From contig NZ_BPQQ01000011.1 of the NCBI RefSeq assembly GCF_022179325.1, positions 21,537 through 85,536 on the forward strand: 64,000 bases of DNA, written 5' to 3'. The position numbers and the translations under genes are program-made. Origin of the DNA: Methylobacterium isbiliense (GTDB lineage: Bacteria > Pseudomonadota > Alphaproteobacteria > Rhizobiales > Beijerinckiaceae). Positions 55,683 through 63,935 of this stretch are shown piece after piece (position 1 is the stretch's first letter; each line of letters opens with the position of its first letter). The notes beneath the pieces were generated by a model. It was not told the origin of the DNA and searched no databases. It worked only from the letters and a program-made list of their open reading frames with translations.

Positions 55683-56525
55683 TCAGTGCGCCATGAAGAG
55701 GGGGACCGGACAGGAGCGGAGCAGCTCCTGCGTCACGCCGCCCAGAACCATCTCGCGCAGCACCGAGTGCGCGAAGGCGCCCATGACGATGAGGTCGGCC
55801 CCCTCGGTCGAGGCGTGCCGGCGCAAGCTGCCGGCGACGTCCCGATGCTCGGCCGCGAGCGTCGTGACCGTCACCGGCACGTCGTGGTGCGCCAGGCACG
55901 GCGCCACCTCGGCGCCCGGCACGCTGTGCGCGAGGTCCTTCTCGCCCGCCACCGACACGATCTCGACGTGGTTCGCCCGCTTGAGGAGCGGGAGGGCGTC
56001 GTGCAGGGCGCGGGCGGCCTGGGCGCTGCCGTCCCAGGCGACGAGGATGCGCTGGCCCGCGAAGGTCTCGACGCCGCGCGGCACGACGATCAGGGGGCGC
56101 CCGCTCTCGAACAGCAGGGTCTCGATCAGCCCGCGGTCGCCCGTCAGCATGCGCGGCTCGGCGTCGATCACGCTGAGATCGTGGATCCGGGACTGGCGGG
56201 AGAAGCTCGCCAGGACGCGGTCGTAGGGAAGATGGTCCGTCTCCGTGGTGCACAGGACGCCTGCGGCGGCGGCGTCGCCGCGCGCCCGCTCGGCCACCTC
56301 CTCCGCCAAGCTCCGCAGCCGGCGGTTCTCGGCGGCGACCAGCATCCTGACGAAGCGGCTGATCCAGCTGTGCGGCAGGACGAGCTTGACCGAGACCGCC
56401 TGGACGGTGGCGCGCGCGCCGGCCTGTCCGGCCAGCGAGAGGCCGTAGGCGAGCGCGCTCGACGGCGCCTCGTCCTGCATCTGCTCCGTTACGGCGATCA
56501 GGATGGTTCTGAGAGTGTCGATCAT
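55683..56525 (-). CDS. Universal stress protein, tandem-domain
   Basis: A 280-residue double-Usp protein starting MIDTLRTILIAVTEQMQDEAP. The second domain has RILVAWDGSAQAARALHDALPLL, and the last loop is GAFAHSVLREMVLGGVTQELL, in which the second Gly of the ATP loop is Ala. A perfect FixK-type box lies 51 bp upstream. It is probably transcribed into the TPCP ATPase gene 115 bp downstream. Confidence 0.92.
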   Translation of the reverse strand: MIDTLRTILIAVTEQMQDEAPSSALAYGLSLAGQAGARATVQAVSVKLVLPHSWISRFVRMLVAAENRRLRSLAEEVAERARGDAAAAGVLCTTETDHLPYDRVLASFSRQSRIHDLSVIDAEPRMLTGDRGLIETLLFESGRPLIVVPRGVETFAGQRILVAWDGSAQAARALHDALPLLKRANHVEIVSVAGEKDLAHSVPGAEVAPCLAHHDVPVTVTTLAAEHRDVAGSLRRHASTEGADLIVMGAFAHSVLREMVLGGVTQELLRSCPVPLFMAH

Positions 56526-56575
56526 GGCCGTTCCCGTGTACGGAGAGCAGTCTCGCTGCAGGGCCGCGCCTCGCG

Positions 56576-56589
56576 TTGAGGTGGATCAA
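56576..56589. promoter_or_regulatory. FixK/FNR-type box (TTGAGGTGGATCAA)
   Basis: A perfect TTGA-N6-TCAA, 51 bp upstream of the Usp gene at 56525. Confidence 0.8.
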
Positions 56590-56812
56590 GACGGTGCGCC
56601 CGGATGCGGCGAGCCGCAATGTCGTGAAGCGGGCTCGGCTCGACCCGCAGTTGTCCTCGGCTCCCGTCCGAGAGTAGCGTCGTGCACAAGGGATGGATGC
56701 GGTCCGGGGTGGCGAGCGATCGGCCGGCGTCGGAGCGGTGCGGAGTCGGGGGCCACGTGGGGGCGCACGGAGACAGCGACCGCGGGGCGGGTCCCGCAGG
56801 GCGGTGCAGGCG

Positions 56813-58360
56813 ATGACGAGCCCAGTCGATTCCTCCGGCGCGGAGCAGGGCGGCGACAGGCTGACCGCGGATGAACTCCGGCAGGCCCTTGACGAGGCGG
56901 GCCTCTGCATTTGGTCGCTGGACATTCCGACCGGCCGCGTCTCGGTCTCGCCGACCGGCGCCCGGCTCTTCGGCGCCCCGCCCGAGCAGCTCACCACCTT
57001 CGCGGCGATCCAGGCCCTGGTGCACCCGGACGACCGGGAGGCCCGGGCGGACGCCATCCGGGGAGCTCTGGAGCGCGGTGGAAGCTACCAGGTCGATTAC
57101 CGTGTTCCGCGCCCCGACGGCTCCGTCACCTGGCTGCGCTCGCGCGGGCGGGTGGAGCTCGACCCGGCCGGTCGCCCGGCCCGGCACCGCGGGGTCGTGC
57201 TGAGCATCGACGAGCAGAAGCGAGCCGAGGCGGATCTGCGTGCCCGCGAGGCCCACCTGCGCTCGATCCTCGACACCGTGCCGGACGCCATGGTGGTCAT
57301 CGACGCGACGGGCCTCATCCACTCCTTCAGCGCGGCGGCCGAGCGCCTGTTCGGCTACGCGGCCGGCGAGGTGGTCGGCCGGAACGTCCGGATCCTGATG
57401 CCGGAGCCGATGCGGGGCGAGCACGACGGCTACCTCGACCGCTACCGGCGCACGGGCGAGCGCCGGATCATCGGGACCACGCGGGTCGTGTCGGGCCAGC
57501 GGCGGGACGGTTCGACCTTCCCGATGGAACTCGCCATCGGCGAGATGCGCTCGGGCGAGCAGGTCTTCTTCACCGGCTTCATCAACGATCTCACCGAGCG
57601 CCAGCAGACCCAGGCCAGGCTGCAGGAACTCCAGGCCGAACTCGTCCACATCTCCCGCCTGAGTGCGATGGGCGAGATGGCCTCCACCCTGGCCCATGAG
57701 CTGAACCAGCCCCTCGGCGCCATCAGCAACTACACCAAGGGCTGCCGCCGCCTCCTGGCCCGGCCCGATGCCGAGGCCGTCGCCAAGACCCTGGAGGTGC
57801 TCGACAAGACCGCCGAGCAGGCGCTGCGGGCGGGGCAGATCATCCGGCGCCTGCGCGAATTCGTCACCCGCGGCGAGACCGACCGGCGGCCCGAACCGGT
57901 GGCGCGGCTGATCGAGGAGGCGAGCGCGCTGGCCCTGATCGGCGCCCGCGAGCAGGGGATCGCGGCGCGCGTCGCGCTGGACCCTCGCGTGGGCGCGGTC
58001 CTGGCCGACCGGGTGCAGGTCCAGCAGGTGCTGGTCAACCTGATGCGCAACGCCCGCGAGGCGATGCAGCAGAGCGAGCGGCGCGACCTCTGCGTCGAGG
58101 CGCGGCCCCACGGCGTGCGCATGGTGGAGATCGCGGTGTCGGATACCGGGCCCGGCATCGCGGACGACATCGCCGACCGGCTGTTTCAGCCCTTCATCAC
58201 CACCAAGCGGAGCGGGATGGGGGTCGGCCTGTCGATCTGCCGTACCATCATCGAGGCGCATGGCGGCCGGCTGACGGTGGAGCGCAACGGCGACGGGGGC
58301 GCGACCTTCCGGCTGACCTTGCCGGCGACCAGGGAGGGAGGCCCGATCGATGGCGGCTGA
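56813..58360 (+). CDS. fixL: Oxygen-sensing PAS histidine kinase FixL
   Basis: A 515-residue soluble kinase. An N-terminal PAS domain (about 25-135) precedes a second, heme-binding PAS domain (about 145-260). In the second the proximal heme ligand is His204 (EHDGYL) and the distal Arg is Arg224 ([12 protein letters not shown]), spaced exactly as in Bradyrhizobium FixL. The kinase core has AHELNQP (His295), [10 protein letters not shown] and [12 protein letters not shown]. Low oxygen should activate it to phosphorylate FixJ. The downstream gene overlaps by 11 bases. Confidence 0.95.
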   Translation: MTSPVDSSGAEQGGDRLTADELRQALDEAGLCIWSLDIPTGRVSVSPTGARLFGAPPEQLTTFAAIQALVHPDDREARADAIRGALERGGSYQVDYRVPRPDGSVTWLRSRGRVELDPAGRPARHRGVVLSIDEQKRAEADLRAREAHLRSILDTVPDAMVVIDATGLIHSFSAAAERLFGYAAGEVVGRNVRILMPEPMRGEHDGYLDRYRRTGERRIIGTTRVVSGQRRDGSTFPMELAIGEMRSGEQVFFTGFINDLTERQQTQARLQELQAELVHISRLSAMGEMASTLAHELNQPLGAISNYTKGCRRLLARPDAEAVAKTLEVLDKTAEQALRAGQIIRRLREFVTRGETDRRPEPVARLIEEASALALIGAREQGIAARVALDPRVGAVLADRVQVQQVLVNLMRNAREAMQQSERRDLCVEARPHGVRMVEIAVSDTGPGIADDIADRLFQPFITTKRSGMGVGLSICRTIIEAHGGRLTVERNGDGGATFRLTLPATREGGPIDGG

Positions 58361-58958
58361 TGTCGTGCACGTGGTGGACGACGATGCGGCGATGCGGGAT
58401 TCGCTCGCCTTCCTGCTCGACACCGCGGGCTTCCAGGTCGTGCTCTACGAGGACGGCACGCGCCTTCTCGACGCGCTCGCGGGAGCCGGGACGGGCTGCA
58501 TCCTGACCGACATCCGCATGCCGGAGATCGACGGGCTCGAACTCCTGCGCCGGCTGCGCGCGGCCGGCCACACGCTGCCGGTGGTGATGATGACGGGACA
58601 CGGGGACGTCCCGCTCGCCGTGGAAGCGATGAAGCTCGGCGCGTGCGACTTCATCGAGAAGCCGTTCGACGACGAGGTTCTCCTGCAGGCGTTGCATTCC
58701 GCGCTGCGGCGGGCGGATCCGGCCGAACCGGCCGATCCGGCGCTGCAGGCCTTCCTGCGCCGGGTCGCCACCTTGAGCGAGCGCGAGCGGCAGGTGCTGC
58801 ACCACCTCGTCGGCGGCGGCACCAGCAAGGAGATCGGCCGGGCGCTGGCGATCAGTCCGCGCACGGTCGAGATCTACCGGGCGAAGCTCATGGCCAAGAC
58901 GCAGGCGGGGAGCCTGCAGGAGCTGGTGCGCTGGGCGGTCCTGGCCGGCCTCGCCTGA
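58350..58958 (+). CDS. fixJ: Response regulator FixJ
   Basis: A 202-residue two-domain regulator. The receiver has VVDDD, phosphoacceptor Asp54 ([12 protein letters not shown]), the Thr in MMTGHGDV and Lys in FIEKPFDD. The LuxR-type DNA-binding domain is [40 protein letters not shown]. Known FixJ activates fixK promoters. The start overlaps fixL, so the two are translated together. Confidence 0.95.
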   Translation: MAADVVHVVDDDAAMRDSLAFLLDTAGFQVVLYEDGTRLLDALAGAGTGCILTDIRMPEIDGLELLRRLRAAGHTLPVVMMTGHGDVPLAVEAMKLGACDFIEKPFDDEVLLQALHSALRRADPAEPADPALQAFLRRVATLSERERQVLHHLVGGGTSKEIGRALAISPRTVEIYRAKLMAKTQAGSLQELVRWAVLAGLA

Positions 58959-58964
58959 GCCGGG

Positions 58965-58978
58965 TTGAGCCAGGTCAA
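58965..58978. promoter_or_regulatory. FixK/FNR-type box (TTGAGCCAGGTCAA)
   Basis: A perfect TTGA-N6-TCAA, 70 bp upstream of the single-domain receiver at 59048 and just after the fixJ stop. Confidence 0.8.
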
Positions 58979-59047
58979 GGCGATGGCGGGCGCCACCCCT
59001 CACGGTGGGCTCATGGAGGCGCTGACCTCGCTGCCGCGGCGATCATC

Positions 59048-59437
59048 ATGTCGGTGAACCAGACCATCATCTACGTCGTGGACGACGACCCGGCCGTTCT
59101 GCACTCGACCCGCTTCCTGCTGGAGAGCGAGGGCTACCGGGTCGAGGGATTCGCCAGCGGCCACGACCTCCTGGCGGCGTTTCCCGGCCCGAGCCCGGGC
59201 TGCATCATCCTCGACCACGTCATGCCGGACCTGGATGGCCTCGAAGTCTTCAGGCGGCTGCGCGAAGTCGACCGGCACGCGCCGGTCGTCCTGATCACCG
59301 GACATCCGTCGCCGACCATCCGCACGCGCGCCCGGGAGGCCGGCGTGCCGGTGATCGAGAAGCCGCTCGCGCTGGAGATCCTCCTCGGCCTGCTCTCCGC
59401 CGACGGCGCCCGCACGGGGACGGCGGCGCGGCCTTGA
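59048..59437 (+). CDS. Single-domain response regulator (possible FixT-like feedback element)
   Basis: A 129-residue protein containing only a receiver: VDDDPAVLHS, phosphoacceptor Asp56 in IILDHVMPDLDG, Thr in VLITGHP, Lys in IEKPL. All phospho-relay residues are kept. It has a FixK box of its own, unlike fixLJ. In Sinorhizobium and Caulobacter the small receiver protein FixT is FixK-induced and inhibits FixL. That role here is inferred from position and control, and this protein lacks the three-Cys arrangement reported in Caulobacter FixT. Confidence 0.88.
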   Translation: MSVNQTIIYVVDDDPAVLHSTRFLLESEGYRVEGFASGHDLLAAFPGPSPGCIILDHVMPDLDGLEVFRRLREVDRHAPVVLITGHPSPTIRTRAREAGVPVIEKPLALEILLGLLSADGARTGTAARP

Positions 59438-59586
59438 CGGCCCGTCGCGGTCGGGCAGCCCACCACGGGAGTTCGCGGGCGCGGCGGCTTGCGCGGAACG
59501 GCCCAAGGCGCAGCGTCACGGAGCACGGCGCGCGCTTTCCCCGGTCCGGCTGAACCCGGAGCCTGACAGGCCGCACCTCCTCCGCC

Positions 59587-59600
59587 TTGATCCAGCGCAA
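59587..59600. promoter_or_regulatory. FixK/FNR-type box (TTGATCCAGCGCAA)
   Basis: One mismatch from TTGA-N6-TCAA, 132 bp upstream of fixK (59732). The longer distance allows autoregulation from a promoter located well upstream. Confidence 0.6.
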
Positions 59601-59731
59601 ACGGCCGTCCGGGGCCGCCGCACCTACGTAGATGCCCTTACGGGGGCTCGCTTAAGCGACCGCCCGGAATGTCGTCCCGGGCCTGTCTCGGCCACTCTGC
59701 CCCGCGTTCAATACGAATGAGGACCAAGCCG

Positions 59732-60424
59732 ATGACCGCCGAGATGACCCCGCCGACATCCTCGCTGGCGCGTGCGGGCGTCCGGCCTGTCCCGGCGGCC
59801 GTTTACGAGGGCGGCCTGTTCGCCGATTGCCCGGAGCTCATCGGCACGCCCTTCACGTATGCCCGCGACGAGGAGGTCTACGGCGAGGGCGAGGAGGCCG
59901 AGTTCGTCTACAAGGTGGTTAGCGGCGCCGTGTGCACCTACAAGGTGCTGAGCGACGGCCGCCGCCAGATCACCGGCTTCCACCTCGCCGGCGACCTGTT
60001 CGGGTTCGAGCACGGCCCGGCCCACCGGCACACGACCGAGGCGCTGGCGGACACCAGGGTGCTGGTCTTCTCGCGGGCGCAGATCGAGCGCGTCGCGACC
60101 GGCCGGGCCGATGTCGCCTGCCGGCTCTGGAGCCTCGCGGCGCGCGGCCTGGGGCACGCCCAGGACCACATGCTGCTGCTCGGCCGCCGTTCCGCCGTCG
60201 AGCGCGTCGCCGCCTTCCTGCTGGACGTGGACGCGCGCCTCGGCGGCACCGGCCGCTTCGCCCTGCCGATGACCCGCCGCGACATCGCCGACTATCTCGG
60301 GCTCACCATCGAGACCGTGTCGCGCACCCTGTCGCAACTGGAGAGCGAAGGCGCCCTGCTGCGGACGGGCAGCCGCGACGTCGCGCTGCGCCGCCGCCAG
60401 ATCCGCCGCTGCATCGAGGATTGA
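59732..60424 (+). CDS. fixK: Crp/Fnr-family regulator, FixK type
   Basis: A 230-residue regulator. The cyclic-nucleotide-binding-fold domain includes VYKVVSGAVCTYKVLSDGRRQITGFHLAGDLFGFE. The helix-turn-helix is TRRDIADYLGLTIETVSRTLSQLESEGAL, whose E-x2-S-R recognition core fits TTGA-type half sites. The N-terminal Cys cluster of FNR is missing, so it is not itself an oxygen sensor, as for FixK. GAGG lies before the ATG at 59732. It is the likely activator for the boxes listed around it. Confidence 0.92.
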   Translation: MTAEMTPPTSSLARAGVRPVPAAVYEGGLFADCPELIGTPFTYARDEEVYGEGEEAEFVYKVVSGAVCTYKVLSDGRRQITGFHLAGDLFGFEHGPAHRHTTEALADTRVLVFSRAQIERVATGRADVACRLWSLAARGLGHAQDHMLLLGRRSAVERVAAFLLDVDARLGGTGRFALPMTRRDIADYLGLTIETVSRTLSQLESEGALLRTGSRDVALRRRQIRRCIED

Positions 60425-60563
60425 GTGAGCGCGGACCGGCGCGGCGGGATTCTGCCGAGCGAGGGCCTGCGCGCGTCGCGCTCGTGAGGGACCGGAACGC
60501 TCGCCCGCCAAATGCCCGGTTCCCAGCTGCCCGGTCCATCGCTCCGCCGTGAGGAGGCTCGCC

Positions 60564-61058
60564 GTGTCCCATCCCATGTCCCCTGCCACCACCGAGCCCG
60601 CCGCGGCCGAGGCGCAGCCCGAGGGGGCTGGCCGGACGGGGTCCCAGGCGATGCTGCACCGCGTGACGCTGACGCTGGCGCGCTGCCCGCAGCATCCGGA
60701 AGGCAGCGCCGGACGCGGCTACGAGATCATCGCGCCCCTCGGGCCGGACGGTCAGCTCGATGCCGCCCTGTGGCGCGAGGTCCGCGACCGGTGCCGCGTG
60801 CGCCGCTTCTGGACCGGTGAGCCCGACTGCCACGGCCGCCTCGTGCACCGCGCGGGCGGCGCGGGCGGTGCGACGTGGCTGATCGACTACGACGACCGCA
60901 CCACCGAGGACGACGAGCCGGGCTACCGCCTGGGCACGCACGCCTTCGTCGAGGGCGAGTACGTCTCGATCCGCGACGCCGGCGACGAGGCCTTCCACAC
61001 GTTCAAGGTCGTCCGCCGCGGCCGAGGCATGGATCCGCACCGCCCGGACGCGGCGTGA
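60564..61058 (+). CDS. Protein of unknown function next to fixK
   Basis: A 164-residue soluble protein I cannot assign. After a low-complexity N-terminus it has GRGYEIIAPLGPDGQLDAALWREVRDRCRVRRFW, a GRLVHRAGG strand and an acidic WLIDYDDRTTEDDEPGYRLG, ending with HAFVEGEYVSIRDAGDEAFHTFKVV. The GTG at 60564 has GAGGAGG seven bases before it. No FixK box precedes it; it may be transcribed from fixK. Confidence 0.72.
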   Translation: MSHPMSPATTEPAAAEAQPEGAGRTGSQAMLHRVTLTLARCPQHPEGSAGRGYEIIAPLGPDGQLDAALWREVRDRCRVRRFWTGEPDCHGRLVHRAGGAGGATWLIDYDDRTTEDDEPGYRLGTHAFVEGEYVSIRDAGDEAFHTFKVVRRGRGMDPHRPDAA

Positions 61059-61224
61059 AGGTCCCGAGACCGGACCGTCCGCACCGGCCGGGCGGCGAGG
61101 CCGATCCGCCGCCGCCGCGTCGACGTCCCGGAATTGACGTCTCGGGGAGCGCGGGCCGGCCGCCCTGCCCCGGTGCGCGCGGCGGCCGGGATCGCCCGAC
61201 GCGCGCAGGGCGAGGGTGAGACCG

Positions 61225-62208
61225 ATGCTGGCGATGGTTCTCCGGGAGCCGGGCGGCCGCCTCGTGGCCGAGTCCCGGCCGGACCCCGAACCCGGTCCGG
61301 GGGAGATCCGCATCCGGGTCGAGGCCTGTGCGGTCTGCCGCACGGACCTTCACGTCATCGACGGCGACCTGCCCCAGGCCGTCTACCCGATCGTCCCGGG
61401 ACATGAGGTGGTCGGCCGCGTCGAGGCGCTCGGCCCGGGCGTGACGGGGCCGCGCCCGGGGCTGCGGGTCGGCGTGCCGTGGCTCGCGCACACCTGCGGC
61501 CGCTGCGCCTATTGCGAGAGCGGCCGCGAGAATCTCTGCGACCGGCCGGATTTCACCGGCTGCACCCGCGACGGCGGGTTCGCGACCCACCTCGTGGCCG
61601 AGGCCGCCTTCACGATCCCGCTCGACCCGTCGCTCGATCCGGTCGCCACCGCGCCCCTCCTGTGCGCCGGCCTGATCGGCTGGCGCAGCCTGCGCATGGC
61701 CGGCACAGCCGAGACCATCGGCCTCTACGGCTTCGGCGCGGCCGCCCACATCGTCGCCCAGATCTGCCGCTGGCAGGGCCGGCGCGTCCTCGCCGTCACG
61801 CGGCCCGACGATCGGCGCGCGCAGGATTTCGCCCGGTCTCTCGGCGCCGTCTGGGCGGGCGGCTCGGACGAGGCTCCGCCCGAGCCCCTGGACGCCGCCC
61901 TCCTGTTCGCCCCGGACGGACGCCTCGTGCCGGCCGCGCTCGGGGCCGTCCGGAAAGGGGGCCGGGTGGTCTGCGGCGGCATCCACATGAGCGACATCCC
62001 GCGCTTCCCCTACGATCTGCTCTGGGGTGAGCGTGCGGTGCTGTCCGTGGCGAACCTGACCCGCGAGGACGCCCGCACCTTCTTCGAGGTCGTGCCCCGC
62101 GCCGGGATCGTGACCCATACGCGCGCCTATCCGCTGACCCGGGCCAACGCGGCGATCCTGTCGCACCGGTCCGGACGGCTGGAGGGCGCGGCCGTGCTCG
62201 TGCCCTGA
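61225..62208 (+). CDS. Zinc-dependent alcohol dehydrogenase
   Basis: A 327-residue medium-chain dehydrogenase. Catalytic zinc ligands are Cys38 and the GHE pair at 59-61. The structural zinc is held by Cys91, Cys94, Cys97 and Cys105. The cofactor fold is GLYGFGAAAHIVAQICRWQGRRV. It reduces aldehydes or oxidises alcohols with NAD(P). Its presence in a low-oxygen island fits a fermentative or redox-balancing task, though no box precedes it. Confidence 0.9.
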   Translation: MLAMVLREPGGRLVAESRPDPEPGPGEIRIRVEACAVCRTDLHVIDGDLPQAVYPIVPGHEVVGRVEALGPGVTGPRPGLRVGVPWLAHTCGRCAYCESGRENLCDRPDFTGCTRDGGFATHLVAEAAFTIPLDPSLDPVATAPLLCAGLIGWRSLRMAGTAETIGLYGFGAAAHIVAQICRWQGRRVLAVTRPDDRRAQDFARSLGAVWAGGSDEAPPEPLDAALLFAPDGRLVPAALGAVRKGGRVVCGGIHMSDIPRFPYDLLWGERAVLSVANLTREDARTFFEVVPRAGIVTHTRAYPLTRANAAILSHRSGRLEGAAVLVP

Positions 62209-62225
62209 CGCCGGCGCGGCCGCCC

Positions 62226-62239
62226 TTGAGCTGGATCAA
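62226..62239. promoter_or_regulatory. FixK/FNR-type box (TTGAGCTGGATCAA)
   Basis: A perfect TTGA-N6-TCAA, 67 bp upstream of the Usp-cytochrome c pair beginning at 62306. Confidence 0.82.
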
Positions 62240-62305
62240 GGCCGGCCGCGCCGGCGCGCGCGAGAGTGCCTGCACGCGCCGGACGATCCGGGCACGGGGG
62301 GCGTC

Positions 62306-63121
62306 ATGAGGATCTCGACCATCATGGTCTCGCTCGATCTCGGGGCCGCGGCCGCGGATCGCGTGCAGCTCGCGGCCGGCATCGCCGCGCGGTTCGAGGC
62401 CCGGCTGATCGGCGTCGCCGCCCGGCCGGTTCCCGCCCTGCTGTCCGTTGGCGATGCGCGCGAGGCGGAACGCCTCTACGAGATCGAGGACCGCCGGGCG
62501 TACGAGCAGCTCGCGGAGGCCCGCGCCCTGTTCGAGCGCGAGGCCGGGACGGCGGTCGGCACATCCTGGCGTGCCGCGCTCGCCCCCCCGTTGGCCTACC
62601 TCGCCGAGCAGGCCCGGTCCGCCGATCTCGTCGTGGTCGGCCGGTACGGCCCCGCGGACGGGGATCCGGGCCTCATGGGCGTGATGGCGGGTGCGGTGCT
62701 GATGGAGTCCGGCCGGCCGGTGCTCGTCGCGCCGCCCGGAATCGAGCGCCTCTCGGCCCGGCGGGTCGTCGTGGCCTGGAGGGACACGCGCGAGGCGCGC
62801 CGGGCGGTTCACGACGCCCTGCCGTTCCTCGCCGGCGCCGCGGAGGCGAAGGTCGTGGCGGTGGGGCCGGGCGCGCACCATGACGGGATCGAGGATGTGG
62901 CCCAGTACCTCTCCGGCTACGGCCTCACCGCCACCGCGCACCTGCTGCCGACGCCCTCGGCGGGCATTGCGGACGAACTCGTCGCGTTCGCCCGGCGCGA
63001 AGAGGCCGACCTGATCGTCATGGGGGCCTACGGCCATACCCGGCTGCGGGAGTGGATCTTCGGCGGCGCCACCCGCGACATGCTCCGGACGACGCCCCTC
63101 TGCTGCCTGATGAGCCACTGA
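62306..63121 (+). CDS. Universal stress protein, tandem-domain
   Basis: A 271-residue double-Usp protein. MRISTIMVSLDLGAAAADRVQLAAGIAARF opens it and GAYGHTRLREWIFGGATRDML precedes the tail CCLMSH, shared with the Usp at 44906. Its stop overlaps the start of a cytochrome c gene (TGATG), so the two are coupled. A perfect FixK-type box is 67 bp upstream. Confidence 0.92.
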   Translation: MRISTIMVSLDLGAAAADRVQLAAGIAARFEARLIGVAARPVPALLSVGDAREAERLYEIEDRRAYEQLAEARALFEREAGTAVGTSWRAALAPPLAYLAEQARSADLVVVGRYGPADGDPGLMGVMAGAVLMESGRPVLVAPPGIERLSARRVVVAWRDTREARRAVHDALPFLAGAAEAKVVAVGPGAHHDGIEDVAQYLSGYGLTATAHLLPTPSAGIADELVAFARREEADLIVMGAYGHTRLREWIFGGATRDMLRTTPLCCLMSH

Positions 63122-63450
63122 TGCGCCTCCTCACCGCGATCCTCGTCGGCGCGCTCGCGCTCCCGCCGCTCCTCGCCGGTCCGGCCGGCGCCTGGGACCG
63201 CAGGGTGCAGCAGGGCGAGACCCTGGCCCGGACGAACTGCGCCCGCTGCCATGCGGTCGGGCGCCATGGGGCGAGCCCCCTGCGCGAGGCGCCGCCCTTC
63301 CGCGAGCTTCACACGCGCTATCCGGTCGAAGACCTGGGCGAGGCCCTGGCCGAAGGCATCCAGACCGGTCATCCCACCATGCCCGAATTCCGGTTCGATC
63401 CGGATCAGGTGCAGGCCCTCATCGCCTACCTGAAGTCCCTGGAGCGCTGA
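63121..63450 (+). CDS. Class I cytochrome c (small, periplasmic)
   Basis: A 109-residue cytochrome c with an N-terminal signal peptide (about residues 1-24). The heme site is C40-x2-C43-H44 (CARCH) and the axial Met is in HPTMPEF (Met87). It is in the size class of small electron carriers. Coupling with a Usp gene and a FixK box suggests electron transfer at low oxygen; the redox partner is unknown. Confidence 0.92.
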   Translation: MRLLTAILVGALALPPLLAGPAGAWDRRVQQGETLARTNCARCHAVGRHGASPLREAPPFRELHTRYPVEDLGEALAEGIQTGHPTMPEFRFDPDQVQALIAYLKSLER

Positions 63451-63482
63451 GCCGGGAGCGGCGGCGCCGCCGCTCCCGGCTC
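63449..63482 (+). terminator. 34-bp perfect palindrome overlapping the cytochrome c stop
   Basis: GAGCCGGGAGCGGCGGC and its exact complement abut to form a perfect 17-bp inverted repeat that begins inside the TGA stop codon. As RNA it makes a very strong hairpin, probably the terminator of the Usp-cytochrome unit. No T tract follows. Confidence 0.7.
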
Positions 63483-63607
63483 GTCCCCGCAAGCGCGATC
63501 CTCCCGGTCCTGTGTCGCGCGACGGCGCACCGGGCCGGTCCTCGCCCGGGAGAGCGGGGCGCCTCCCCCGCAGTCGCCTTTGATCTCGCGCCGACGGGCT
63601 GCTGGAC

Positions 63608-63621
63608 TTGATCCACCGCAA
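63608..63621. promoter_or_regulatory. FixK/FNR-type box (TTGATCCACCGCAA)
   Basis: One mismatch from TTGA-N6-TCAA, 87 bp upstream of the small gene at 63708. Confidence 0.6.
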
Positions 63622-63707
63622 GGCGTGCCGGCGTCCCGCGGCCCATCCCGGCGGCCTCGGGTCGTCCGGCCGGCCTTCGCCGGCCACCCGCGCACAAGGA
63701 GACGTCG

Positions 63708-63935
63708 ATGCCAGAGGTGCTCAGGATCGAAACCGGGACATTCGCCATCGTGGAGGACGGTCTCTGGTGGCCGGGCATCTACGACAGCGCGAAGGCCGCG
63801 CTGCGCGCGACCGGCTTCCGGGAGGGAGCCCTCTCGCAATTGCAGCAGCGCAAGAACGCGGAGACCGCCGGCCGTCCCGGCGTCATCACGGCCGAGGATC
63901 TCGACGCCCTCGCGGGTGCCGCGCCGGGCGGCTAA
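63708..63935 (+). CDS. Small protein of unknown function
   Basis: A 75-residue predicted protein (MPEVLRIETGTFAIVEDGLW start). A short beta segment is followed by a helix (SAKAALRATGFREGALSQLQQ) and a tail with VITAEDLDAL. An AAGGAGACGTCG ribosome site precedes the ATG and a FixK-type box lies 87 bp upstream, which together support a real gene. Confidence 0.7.
   Translation: MPEVLRIETGTFAIVEDGLWWPGIYDSAKAALRATGFREGALSQLQQRKNAETAGRPGVITAEDLDALAGAAPGG

Noticed and set aside
53356-57057. A 1233-codon minus-strand frame spanning two real genes
   Set aside because: It overlaps the TPCP ATPase and a Usp in another frame and shows only Arg/Ala/Gly-rich shadow sequence.
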